DNA of 26,409 bases from Patescibacteria group bacterium. Lineage in GTDB: Bacteria; Patescibacteria; UBA1384; XYA2-FULL-43-10; 1-14-0-10-43-13. The notes below the pieces were generated by a model. That model saw only the letters and a list, made by a program, of their open reading frames with translations, was not told where the DNA came from and did not search any database. The translations under genes were made by a program, and so were the position numbers. Location of the stretch: contig JAMCZZ010000001.1 in NCBI GenBank assembly GCA_023484645.1, forward strand, positions 1 through 26,409, written 5' to 3'. Below are positions 15,949-23,311 of the stretch, one piece after another. Position 1 is the first letter of the stretch, and the number at the start of each line of letters is the position of its first letter.

Positions 15949-17285
15949 AAGATTTTCTTTGGCTTCAGTCCTGTTAATTTCGACCAGCGGTTTAAGATGA
16001 CCTCGGCATAGGTTGGACATTTCTCCATCAAAAAACATCGGCGGTTCATTTTTACAGATGCAATTAGTGTCGAACCGCTTCCGCCATAAGGTTCGAAGAT
16101 AAGGTCATTTCGCTTGGTTAAGATTTTTATATAAGGGATAAGTATCTCAAGCGGTTTAGTGCCGAATATAATTCCTTGCCCAGAAGATTTCTCGTCGGCC
16201 GCAATATGCTCAATAAAATCCGTTGGGCAATATTTTTTGCCTTTGCCATAACTTTCCCAATGAGGAGAACCTGATGTGGCAAACAATGCTGTTTCGTATT
16301 CGGTTTGAAGCAACTCGTCGGACTCAGGATCTGTGTTTAATCCAACTTTTCCCGAGGTGCCGACTATCGCAAAATCATGCTTGTTAAAAAATTTATACTT
16401 CGCACTAAATCCTTGGACTCGGTTTGGAATGTGCCAAATTATCGTATTGCGATACTTCCAATGCTTTTCAAGCTCAGTCCAAATGGTTTTAAGGTTTTTG
16501 GGGTTCTCATAAACAATAATTGAGAAGTCTTGTTTTTGAATTTTAACGACGTTGTTCATCCATAGTTCGGTAAAATTATCAGGCAGAGTTTCGGTGTCGA
16601 GATAAACACGATCACGCTTTAATCCAAAACCTTTTGTCACGTCTCCATTCTTCTTTTTCTTGCCTTTTAGATAATCAAGAATGTATGGAGGATCTGTAAA
16701 ACACATGTCTGCTTTTTCTCTGCCCATAAGCTTCAGCACATCTGCTTCAATTGTTGAATCGCCGATCATTAATCTACTGCCGTTCAAATCGTACACCTCT
16801 CCTTTTTTTACTTTGATGTTTTCTATATCCAATTTGGCCAGCTCTTTTTTAAGATCAAACACTTCCGGCGTGTCGTCTATTCCGAAAATATCGTCCGTTT
16901 CCTCGCTTGAAAAACCGACATCTTTTAGAAAGACTTCGTCAAAGTCGGCAAGTAAATCCCAATCAAATGATCCCGTATTTTTGTTTAATCTAACATTTAG
17001 ATTTTTCTCTTTTTCAATATCTGGGATATCGATATAGACGACGGGGACTTCTTTGATTCCGAGTTCTTTTATTATTGCCAGTCGGAAATGTCCGCCGATG
17101 ACGATCCCTTTGCGATTCGGAGCGGAGTTAACCAACAACGGATCAACTAATCCGTAACGCTTGATACTTTCTTTAAGATTAGCCGACTGTTCTTTCGACC
17201 AAGTTCTGGGATTATATGGCGCCGGCTTTAGTTCCGACACTGGAACGTAAACGATATTCAATTTTTGTGTTTGTGGTTTATTCAT
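15945..17285 (-). CDS. ParB-domain DNA methyltransferase fusion (phage-type)
   Basis: The protein has 446 residues. An N-terminal ParB/sulfiredoxin-like domain (about 10-90) shows VPVSELKPAPYNPR and IGGHFRLAI. The C-terminal N4/N6 DNA methyltransferase has T-D-P-P-Y (197-201) before the cofactor motif E-P-Y-G-G-S-G-S near the C-terminus, the beta-class order. Such fusions are common beside phage terminase genes and modify phage DNA, perhaps against host restriction. Here it lies on the same island as a type I R-M system. It is first in the minus-strand packaging operon and its stop overlaps terS. Confidence 0.9.
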   Translation of the reverse strand: MNKPQTQKLNIVYVPVSELKPAPYNPRTWSKEQSANLKESIKRYGLVDPLLVNSAPNRKGIVIGGHFRLAIIKELGIKEVPVVYIDIPDIEKEKNLNVRLNKNTGSFDWDLLADFDEVFLKDVGFSSEETDDIFGIDDTPEVFDLKKELAKLDIENIKVKKGEVYDLNGSRLMIGDSTIEADVLKLMGREKADMCFTDPPYILDYLKGKKKKNGDVTKGFGLKRDRVYLDTETLPDNFTELWMNNVVKIQKQDFSIIVYENPKNLKTIWTELEKHWKYRNTIIWHIPNRVQGFSAKYKFFNKHDFAIVGTSGKVGLNTDPESDELLQTEYETALFATSGSPHWESYGKGKKYCPTDFIEHIAADEKSSGQGIIFGTKPLEILIPYIKILTKRNDLIFEPYGGSGSTLIASVKMNRRCFLMEKCPTYAEVILNRWSKLTGLKPKKIL

Positions 17286-17337
17286 ATGCTTTATTTATAT
17301 CAACCACCACCCGTCCTTCGTCCATAAAGTTGGGTAA

Positions 17338-17366
17338 ACAAAAAAGAGGCCATTTTAAAGCCTCTT
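17338..17366 (-). terminator. Terminator after the 17401-17997 gene
   Basis: A 7-bp stem AAGAGGC (17344-17350) / GCCTCTT (17360-17366) on the minus strand is followed by a run of T (plus-strand A run 17340-17345). It separates the possible winged-helix gene from the packaging operon. Confidence 0.65.
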
Positions 17367-17400
17367 GATACGAGTTATTAACTTGAGATACGACGGACTA

Positions 17401-17997
17401 TCAATCCTGTGTAATCGGATAAAGCGGATTTATCATATATCCACTATGAGATTTTGAAAGAATAAGATTATTATTCGTACCAGCTGGCAGTTTCAAAGTA
17501 AGGCGTGCTTTACGATTTATCGAACCAATTGCATCTCTAAATGACTCCGCGCTTGTCAGGGAAACGTCATTCATTATCTCTCTTGTTTTGCGATAAGTTG
17601 AATATCCAATCATCGCTCGCAGTATTTTGAGTCTCATTCCCTCGCCACGCATTGAGTAACAATATTGATCCCGGCATAAATCACCCTCGTTTGTTAGAGT
17701 AAGCAGAATATGATTTGTTTGATGCTGTTTATTCGTTTTGATAAATTTTTCAATTGTTCTATCCATCATCAATTCTATCTGCCCAGCTGTGTTTATCGGA
17801 CGTTCTTTACCCATAAACATTTTTAAGACCTCAAAGGTTTCCTGACTGATTTTTTCTTTTTTCAGTAATGTCGACAAATCTTTTTCAAACTTAATAAATA
17901 CACCTTGTTTCTTAAGGCCCTCAAGTAGCTCTTTTTGAAGTTTTTTGATTTGGCTATAAAGTATGGTCGCTTGCGCGTTTGGTCCTAAGTTTTTCAT
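17401..17997 (-). CDS. Unknown protein with possible C-terminal winged-helix domain
   Basis: The protein has 198 residues from the ATG at 17997 (MKNLGPNAQA). An ATG at 18048 would add 17 residues but would sit 5 bases from the divergent start at 18054 and leave no room for a promoter. The N-terminal third is a basic, coiled-coil-like helix (LYSQIKKLQKELLEGLKKQG). The C-terminal end (SINRKARLTLKLP, then LILSKSHSGYMINPLYPI) resembles the last strands of winged-helix domains of the OmpR type, so DNA binding is possible. The divergent position next to an excisionase-like HTH gene suggests a regulator pair. A terminator follows. The function is not known. Confidence 0.7.
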   Translation of the reverse strand: MKNLGPNAQATILYSQIKKLQKELLEGLKKQGVFIKFEKDLSTLLKKEKISQETFEVLKMFMGKERPINTAGQIELMMDRTIEKFIKTNKQHQTNHILLTLTNEGDLCRDQYCYSMRGEGMRLKILRAMIGYSTYRKTREIMNDVSLTSAESFRDAIGSINRKARLTLKLPAGTNNNLILSKSHSGYMINPLYPITQD

Positions 17998-18006
17998 AAA
18001 ATTTGT

Positions 18007-18035
18007 TTTACAAAGTGGGTATTGCCATGTAAACT
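18007..18035 (+). promoter_or_regulatory. Divergent promoter/operator region for the HTH-HEPN-zinc-ribbon cassette
   Basis: TTTACA (18007-18012), a 17-base spacer and TAAACT (18030-18035) lie 18 bases before the ATG at 18054. The boxes TTTACA and TGTAAA (18028-18033) are inverted copies of each other, so the region could also serve as a -35 on the minus strand and as a symmetrical operator. Confidence 0.4.
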
Positions 18036-18053
18036 TATGGTAAGTCATATTTT

Positions 18054-18251
18054 ATGAAAAATCAACTGACGAAACTAAAAGAATTGCCTGATATTTTAAC
18101 ATTACAGCAGGCTTGCGAGGTTTTAAACTGCCACCCTAATACACTTCGCGGATGGGACAATAGAGGTATATTAAAGGCCATTCGTTTCGGTTCAAGAAAA
18201 GATAGGAGGTATAAAAAAGTCGATATTCTGAAATTTATCGGCGAAAAATAA
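18054..18251 (+). CDS. Small MerR/excisionase-type HTH protein
   Basis: The protein has 65 residues and consists almost entirely of one helix-turn-helix domain of the excisionase/MerR class (LTLQQACEVLNCHPNTLRGW, then RFGSRKDRRYKKVDI). It lacks the long MerR coiled coil. It is very similar to residues 31-85 of the HsdM protein at 1776-3521 (about 22 identities in 55, including TLRxW, RKDR and Y..D-I). Likely roles are an excisionase helping the serine recombinase, or a repressor of the cassette it heads. The next gene starts 4 bases after its stop. Confidence 0.82.
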   Translation: MKNQLTKLKELPDILTLQQACEVLNCHPNTLRGWDNRGILKAIRFGSRKDRRYKKVDILKFIGEK

Positions 18252-18255
18252 TTAT

Positions 18256-18867
18256 ATGGATTACTCAATCAATTTACATGAGACTGTAAATGTCTCTGAA
18301 TATATAAAAATGGAGTCAGAAATCGATGCCGTGATTTATCGACAGGAATTTGAACGCCACCGAGCCGAGTATCTGAAAACAAAAACAGAAGCGGAGTTAA
18401 TTTTCACTTTTATTTTTCTGCAAATATACGCCGAATGCTTTTTGCATCAAAATATGCGAAGAGTCGTTATGATGGAATTTAAACCGCCACGCGATTCAGT
18501 TTATACTACGTGGCTTGCCGGTGAAAAGAGATATGTTCCAGAGAAGATAGATAATTTTGCCACTCTATTTTTTACTCCCGTGCCAGCCATAGTCCAACAA
18601 GAGATAGATACCGTTAAGGATCGTCTAAAAAAGATAAGTGATATACGCAACTTATTCGTTCATGGGCATAAAGCCTCATCGTGGTCTGATTCAACAGGTA
18701 ATTCTGGATCAACTTCTGCCAAGTCAATTCTTACGGAAACGCAATTGATACAGTCAGTAACCGAAATTAATGAGCTCGGAAAATCATGGAATGATTTACT
18801 TGATGCCATTATGCCTCAATGCAGGGCTCTCAAAAGAGTGGATGATCTTAAATTTCGCAGTATTTAA
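18256..18867 (+). CDS. HEPN-like protein with R-x4-H motif
   Basis: The protein has 203 residues and is mainly helical. It contains I-R-N-L-F-V-H-G-H, with Arg131 and His136 in the R-x4-H spacing that forms the RNase site of HEPN domains. A long helix (TEAELIFTFIFLQIYAECFLHQ) precedes it, as in HEPN folds. HEPN proteins are often RNA-cleaving toxins or defence effectors. Assignment rests on the motif and its helical setting, so it is tentative. It is encoded between the small HTH gene (4-base gap) and the zinc-ribbon gene (5-base gap), indicating one operon. Both neighbours are candidates for controlling or targeting it. Confidence 0.68.
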   Translation: MDYSINLHETVNVSEYIKMESEIDAVIYRQEFERHRAEYLKTKTEAELIFTFIFLQIYAECFLHQNMRRVVMMEFKPPRDSVYTTWLAGEKRYVPEKIDNFATLFFTPVPAIVQQEIDTVKDRLKKISDIRNLFVHGHKASSWSDSTGNSGSTSAKSILTETQLIQSVTEINELGKSWNDLLDAIMPQCRALKRVDDLKFRSI

Positions 18868-18872
18868 ATCAT

Positions 18873-19967
18873 ATGGCCGATCAAACATATACACATCTCA
18901 AAGATGAAATTTATTACGATGAACTCTACGACAAACTTACGATTGAGGAATGTCGGCGATGGGAAGACAAGAAGGGATTATGGGATGTTCCGAGTGTGCA
19001 AGATAAGGATCCCATGCAAATGAAAATCAAGATTAATTTTGCTGACAATGTAGTTCTTCCTGTCGCTTTATATGTAATCAAGGGCGAGCGTTATGCTAAA
19101 AAATCCGAAACTATTCGCCAGTGGATGGCACAAGATAAAGCGAAAGATGAGTTAGTGACTAACGCCACAGAACCAAGAGGCATTCGTTGTTTGGTGTGCA
19201 GTTCGCCCATGAATTGTATTTCCAGAGATTTGCATTCTGATGAAAAAGATAAAGAAATGGTTCTATTTATGTTTGAATGTCTAACTAAGGGGCATAAACG
19301 CCGTGTTTATTGGGATAATGGTGAGGAATGGGAGCCGAGACCAAATCTTTGTCCCGAGTGTAAAGCTGTCATGAATTCATCGCACGCTCGTGAGGGCAAT
19401 ATTATTACAACCACCGATACTTGTCCGCAGTGTGGGCACAAAGAAACCGATACTATTGATTTAAATTCCAAGGAAGAAAAAATCGATCCTAATTTTGAAG
19501 CCGATCGCAAAAAGTATTGCTTATCAGAAAAAGAGGGCGGAGAATATGTGTCTTGGATGGCAAATGCTAAAAATCTTCTTGGCTCATTTAAGGAACGAGA
19601 ACAAAACAAAGAAGTCTATGAGGCGGTTGCTAAAGTTAAAACATTGGCGATCGTTGATCTTCAAAATCTTCTTAATCCCTTAATTGAAAAGGCTGGTTAC
19701 ACTAAGTTGGAATTTGGAAAACCAGAAGTTAAAAAAGATTTGTTTATAGAGTTTACTGTTCAGGATAATAAGCCGGGCCGGGGTGAATATGATAGTCGCC
19801 ACGGCCTTGAGAAGCTTATTAAGAAGACCTTGGAGGGCACTAACTGGCGATTGATGAGCGAGGGTATATCCTATAAGCTTGGTTTTCTTAATGGTCGTTT
19901 ACGAGGCGCGTCCGGCGAAGAAAATCTCAGAGAAATGATAACTGGTGAGGATAACCACCAGGAATAA
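18873..19967 (+). CDS. Zinc-ribbon protein of unknown function
   Basis: The protein has 364 residues. Several cysteine pairs suggest zinc ribbons in the middle: C-L-V-C (Cys106, Cys109), C-P-E-C and C-P-Q-C-G-H about 60-85 residues later, plus a single Cys in LFMFECLTKGH. The N-terminal part (about 1-90) is mixed and the C-terminal 130 residues contain a likely alpha/beta unit (LFIEFTVQD, then LEGTNWRLMSEGISYKLGFLNGRLRG). I do not know the family. Nucleic-acid binding is plausible. It ends the cassette begun by the small HTH gene, with a weak terminator just after. Confidence 0.7.
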   Translation: MADQTYTHLKDEIYYDELYDKLTIEECRRWEDKKGLWDVPSVQDKDPMQMKIKINFADNVVLPVALYVIKGERYAKKSETIRQWMAQDKAKDELVTNATEPRGIRCLVCSSPMNCISRDLHSDEKDKEMVLFMFECLTKGHKRRVYWDNGEEWEPRPNLCPECKAVMNSSHAREGNIITTTDTCPQCGHKETDTIDLNSKEEKIDPNFEADRKKYCLSEKEGGEYVSWMANAKNLLGSFKEREQNKEVYEAVAKVKTLAIVDLQNLLNPLIEKAGYTKLEFGKPEVKKDLFIEFTVQDNKPGRGEYDSRHGLEKLIKKTLEGTNWRLMSEGISYKLGFLNGRLRGASGEENLREMITGEDNHQE

Positions 19968-19970
19968 GAC

Positions 19971-19990
19971 AGTGGAGTGTCCCACTTTTT
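19971..19990 (+). terminator. Weak terminator after the zinc-ribbon gene
   Basis: AGTGG (19971-19975) pairs with CCACT (19982-19986), followed by T residues. The stem is only 5 bp. Confidence 0.4.
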
Positions 19991-20062
19991 GAGACAGTCG
20001 ATAATATCGTTTTTATGTCCGATTTGTCCCATTTGGGAAAACCAGACCCCGACCCACATGCC

Positions 20063-20092
20063 TTGAAGTGAGGGCTAAAATCGTGCTAAAAT
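20063..20092 (+). promoter_or_regulatory. Putative promoter of the HD-domain gene
   Basis: TTGAAG (20063-20068), an 18-base spacer and an extended -10 TGCTAAAAT (TAAAAT at 20087-20092). A small hairpin CGGGTACTTAACCCG lies between it and the gene start. Confidence 0.5.
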
Positions 20093-20165
20093 ACCCTTAT
20101 AAACATTGAAGTCACGGGTACTTAACCCGACTACACCGCCAGATGTCCAAGTTTGAACCAAATAT

Positions 20166-21143
20166 ATGAACTACGAAGATAGAGTGTACGGAAAAGTAAA
20201 AATCGAGGAGCCCGTGATCTTAAACTTAATTAACTGTACAGCTCTCCAGCGACTTAAAGAAATAGACCAAGCGGGATATTTCGAACCCTATTTCCCAGGA
20301 ACGGCGCACTCTCGCTTTGAACATTCGATCGGCGTCTACCTACTCTTACGGACGTATGGCGCGTCCATTGAAGAGCAAATTGCCGGACTTATACATGATG
20401 TCTCACATTCTGCTTTTTCACACTGCATAGATTATGTTTTAGACGCTGGGTCAGAGAAAGAACACAATCACCAAGATAATGTTTTTGACGAATTCGTGAG
20501 GAAATCCGAGATCCCAGATATACTTAAAGAATACAATTTAGATTTGGAATATATTCTAGATGACAAAAATTTTCCACTAAAAGAAACCGACTTGCCAGAT
20601 TTGTGTGCAGATAGAATAGATTATTCTTTAAGAACCGCGATTCTTTTCGGAGAGATTAAAAATGGAAATTATTTTATTGACAACCTTTTGGCGAAAGACG
20701 AGAAGTGGATTTTTAAAAATTTTGAAAGTGCTGAAAAATACACCAAGTTATTTTTTAAATTAAATACAGATTATTATTCCGGGCTACCGTCAGCGGTCAT
20801 GTTCCGAACTGTCGGAGACTATCTTCGATACGCAATCTCAAAAAGCTATATTTCTGAAAACGATTTATACACTACCGATAAAGTCGTTTTAGAAAAAATA
20901 AAACCGCACATTAAGACCGACTCTAAATTAGGCTTGTTGTTTGACAGAATGAACAATAAGATCGGTTTCAAAAACGACCCGAACGATTATACGAGCAAGG
21001 TTTTTTGCAAATCACGTGTGGTGAATCCTCTTTGCCAACATGATGGAAAGATTAAAAGGGTTTCCGAGGCGAATCCCGTCTGGAAGGACGTGTTGGAACG
21101 AGAATCCAGACCAAAAGAGTATTTTTTGAAGTTTGAGAGATAG
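20166..21143 (+). CDS. HD-domain phosphohydrolase (dNTPase/SAMHD1-like superfamily)
   Basis: The protein has 325 residues. HD-superfamily marks are H-S-R-F-E-H-S (His48, His53), the metal-binding H-D pair (His77, Asp78) in IHDVSHSAFSH, and a later aspartate in DRIDYS. The spacing HSRFEHSIGV...AGLIHD is typical of the COG1078 phosphohydrolases. Members hydrolyse dNTPs or other phosphomonoesters; dNTP removal can limit phage replication. The exact substrate is inferred. It has its own promoter and is not in an obvious operon. No obvious defect is visible; the protein is shorter than many COG1078 members (about 400). Confidence 0.86.
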   Translation: MNYEDRVYGKVKIEEPVILNLINCTALQRLKEIDQAGYFEPYFPGTAHSRFEHSIGVYLLLRTYGASIEEQIAGLIHDVSHSAFSHCIDYVLDAGSEKEHNHQDNVFDEFVRKSEIPDILKEYNLDLEYILDDKNFPLKETDLPDLCADRIDYSLRTAILFGEIKNGNYFIDNLLAKDEKWIFKNFESAEKYTKLFFKLNTDYYSGLPSAVMFRTVGDYLRYAISKSYISENDLYTTDKVVLEKIKPHIKTDSKLGLLFDRMNNKIGFKNDPNDYTSKVFCKSRVVNPLCQHDGKIKRVSEANPVWKDVLERESRPKEYFLKFER

Positions 21144-21262
21144 AGAATGGCTATTTAACTAAGCAATTGACTACATTCTTGCCTCAAGTGATTTGGATTT
21201 TGGCACTTAGAACCACTTTAAATGTTCTTTGTGTATAGCTCGCAATTTCGGTACGATTTTAT

Positions 21263-21318
21263 CGAGATGGCTGAACGCTAGGTTGTATTTCGGTTTAAAG
21301 TTCCGACAGCCTCCCTCG
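21263..21318 (+). other. Nested inverted repeats in the 21144-21424 gap
   Basis: CGAG (21263-21266) pairs with CTCG (21315-21318), enclosing AGGTTG (21280-21285) with CAGCCT (21307-21312, one G-T pair) and TCGG (21290-21293) with CCGA (21303-21306). It could be a small structured RNA or leader of the next gene. A further 6-bp hairpin ATCCCC-TAA-GGGGAT (21397-21411) lies just upstream of the start at 21425. The rest of the gap shows no gene. Confidence 0.35.
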
Positions 21319-21424
21319 GCAACAGTTTTGAAAGATAGGCATCAAAACATCCTTACAGTTATTTTTTAAAAACCAAATTTAATAATAAATTATAAGATCC
21401 CCTAAGGGGATTAGAATAAAAAAT

Positions 21425-22117
21425 ATGAGTTTTGAAAATCCATTCGAATCAAGAGAACCAGAGCCTCAAGAAAGGATTGAGGTTGAACCCGGTCTTGACG
21501 GCTTTGTTCCCAACGAATTCAGACAAAATCCAGTAGGATATTTTGAGAACAGGGGGCGAAATATAAAATCGGGAGAAATAAAACGGGATGAAACCGGTAG
21601 AGTGCGCGAAGACCCAACGGCTGTTAAAGAACTTCCGGTTTGGCGAGACATGAGCGGGCAAGAGTTGCGGACAATCGGAAAAAGAGTGAATATCGAGAAA
21701 GGAAAGGTGGTAGAATCAGGCGATCCATTTTACGAATATAAAATTATGGAAACGGTATTGAGCGTTGGCTTGCCTGCTCCGCGCCCAGTTGCGAAAGTTG
21801 AACAACAAGGAACGCACTTGATTATAATGGAGAAAGCGCAAGGCGTCGGTTGGTACGAGAAAAACGCGCTTAAGCTCAAAGGAAAAGGTTATAACGATGA
21901 GGATGTCGATAGTCTTAAAGGGCAAGCGGAAACAATGATGGCAGAATTACAACAACGATTTGAGGAGGCTGGCATTGTTCGCGGCTGGAAGCTGAAAGAT
22001 ATGATTTTTGACATTGATATCGAAAATAAGAAAATTAGAAAGATTACTCCCGTTGACTGGGAAAGAACAAAAATTAATCAGGAAAAATTGGAAGCCTACA
22101 AAAATGGAGCAAGATAA
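21425..22117 (+). CDS. Kinase-fold-like protein of unknown function
   Basis: The protein has 230 residues. The N-terminal 70 residues are charged and probably disordered. From about 95 the sequence resembles part of a protein-kinase/aminoglycoside-phosphotransferase fold: YKIMETVLSVGLPAPRPVAKV followed by HLIIMEKAQGVGW (hinge-like), then LKDMIFDID and VDWERTKI, where Asp could be metal-binding as in RIO/APH kinases. The glycine-rich loop and a clear HxD motif are not evident, so activity is uncertain. It stands alone between two intergenic gaps with structured sequence. Confidence 0.6.
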   Translation: MSFENPFESREPEPQERIEVEPGLDGFVPNEFRQNPVGYFENRGRNIKSGEIKRDETGRVREDPTAVKELPVWRDMSGQELRTIGKRVNIEKGKVVESGDPFYEYKIMETVLSVGLPAPRPVAKVEQQGTHLIIMEKAQGVGWYEKNALKLKGKGYNDEDVDSLKGQAETMMAELQQRFEEAGIVRGWKLKDMIFDIDIENKKIRKITPVDWERTKINQEKLEAYKNGAR

Positions 22118-22151
22118 TTTTCGCTATACATCAGCGATAAAAAACCGCCAT

Positions 22152-22167
22152 ATGTGTGTACACACAT
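22152..22167. promoter_or_regulatory. 16-bp perfect palindrome, possible operator
   Basis: ATGTGTGTACACACAT is a perfect palindrome. It lies 13 bases upstream of a TTGACA box at 22180 and could be a repressor or activator site. Confidence 0.4.
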
Positions 22168-22179
22168 TACCCAAAATAC

Positions 22180-22208
22180 TTGACAGAACCGCCAAAATTT
22201 GGTTTAAG
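22180..22208 (+). promoter_or_regulatory. Putative promoter of the GC-rich gene at 22360
   Basis: A perfect -35 TTGACA (22180-22185) is followed after 17 bases by TTTAAG (22203-22208), a 4 of 6 match. The resulting leader would include both hairpins at 22249-22337. Confidence 0.45.
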
Positions 22209-22248
22209 TTAACCACTAAAACTGCACATTGAAATTCGGCTTATTTAC

Positions 22249-22337
22249 GAGGTAGCGCATTGGGCGTAAGGCAATTTTTATGCTTATTGCGCTACCTCAT
22301 GTAGAGGAAAGTCGTTTGCTAGAGCGACTCTAGCAAA
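22249..22337 (+). other. Two strong leader hairpins upstream of the GC-rich gene
   Basis: The first hairpin is an 11-bp stem GAGGTAGCGCA (22249-22259) / TGCGCTACCTC (22288-22298) with inner GCGTAA/TTATGC pairing. The second is a 10-bp stem TTTGCTAGAG (22315-22324) / CTCTAGCAAA (22328-22337) with a 3-base loop. They end 10 bases before the AGGAGG ribosome site. Neither is followed by a T run, so they look like leader structure rather than terminators. Confidence 0.6.
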
Positions 22338-22359
22338 TCCAAAACACAGGAGGATGACT

Positions 22360-23226
22360 ATGATGACGCAGTCGATCACGTCCGGTCAGCAGAAGCAGTA
22401 CAAAGGACTCGTCGAGGACGCCGCAGAGAAGGCCCTCGCGGAAGTCCAACCTGACAGGGATAGGCTTCAGAAGCTCATCGAGAATGGCGACGAATTCCAA
22501 GCCGACATCATCGCTTTGGTCGAAAAGCACTTGCTAGGCAACCAGTTCGCCGGCGAGGAGATCGAGTCCAGCTTCATATACCGGTCAGGCTACAAGCCGA
22601 AGGGTATCACAGAGCAGACCAACATTCTGCGTCGGCTCTTCCCTGGCATCGGATTCGTCGACGAGAAGATCGCCGAGCAGCAGCTTCCACCGAGGGCCGA
22701 AGGATGGTTTGCCATTCCGAGGTGGCAGTCGGTCGCCAAGACCTACAACGAAGCGGTACAGAAGGCGCTCGACCTCATCAAGGAACAGTGCAAAGGCAAG
22801 TTCTGCAACCAGCGTGAGGGCAAACTCGGAGAACAGAATCTCCGTCAGCACAAACTCACGTTGGAGAAGCTCGAAGAATTGGGCGAACAGCAGAAGGGTT
22901 ACGACATCCTGGTCGTCGCCGCCCAGTTCGGCTTTCGTCATCGGGGTCGCAGCGTCCGTCGGACTCGTGAAGTCTTTACGGGCAATGAGTTCGGTCTCGG
23001 AGCGTTCGAGATTGGGTGCATGATTCTCACGCATCCAGAACGGCTGCAGGAAGTCGACGCTCTCTGGATAAATTGTGCGGGGGACGAATACGCCGCGCCT
23101 GACGGGGATGGCGACTTCTTACAATCTCCCTGCTTCGAATTCTGCCGCGGGGTCAAGTTCGACTCGCTCTTTGTCTGCCATGTTCACGGGGGCCGTGGTT
23201 CAGCGTCGGGCTTCCTCTCGCAGTAG
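22360..23226 (+). CDS. Unknown protein of a CPR-associated family, in a GC-rich cassette
   Basis: The protein has 288 residues. The start was chosen from a perfect AGGAGG (22348-22353): the in-frame ATG at 22354 touches it, so ATG 22360 (6-base spacing) or 22363 is the true start. Recognisable blocks are GYKPKGITEQTNILRRLFPG, GWFAIPRW, FGFRHRGRSVRR, NEFGLGAFEIGCMILTHPER and INCAGDEYAAPDGDG, ending in GSASGFLSQ. I recall a family with these blocks from Patescibacteria, without known function. Codon use (ctc, gtc, atc, gag, aag) is far more GC-rich than the neighbours, which mostly lack Shine-Dalgarno sites. Leader hairpins precede it and a terminator follows, so it looks like an independently acquired or specially expressed unit. 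No transmembrane or signal segment is seen. Confidence 0.75.
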   Translation: MMTQSITSGQQKQYKGLVEDAAEKALAEVQPDRDRLQKLIENGDEFQADIIALVEKHLLGNQFAGEEIESSFIYRSGYKPKGITEQTNILRRLFPGIGFVDEKIAEQQLPPRAEGWFAIPRWQSVAKTYNEAVQKALDLIKEQCKGKFCNQREGKLGEQNLRQHKLTLEKLEELGEQQKGYDILVVAAQFGFRHRGRSVRRTREVFTGNEFGLGAFEIGCMILTHPERLQEVDALWINCAGDEYAAPDGDGDFLQSPCFEFCRGVKFDSLFVCHVHGGRGSASGFLSQ

Positions 23227-23233
23227 TGGACCC

Positions 23234-23288
23234 TTGAGGTCTTGAGTTCTTGGATCTTTTGATTCTTTGTCGTTTGATCATTGAATTT
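23234..23288 (+). repeat. Degenerate octamer run after the GC-rich gene
   Basis: Four abutting octamers TTGAGGTC, TTGAGTTC, TTGGATCT and TTTGATTC (23234-23265) are followed by looser TTTG-type units to about 23288. They lie between the stop codon and the terminator. Confidence 0.4.
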
Positions 23289-23311
23289 CGCCGAAGCCGA
23301 TCGAAAAAAAG

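Noticed and set aside
20101..20160. tRNA-like piece with GGGTACTTAACCC and GTTTGAACC
   Set aside because: No acceptor stem or complete cloverleaf can be drawn; it is treated as leader sequence of the HD gene.
22585..23034. Long antisense frames opposite the GC-rich gene
   Set aside because: They result from GC-rich codon bias; the plus-strand frame has the ribosome site and the family motifs.
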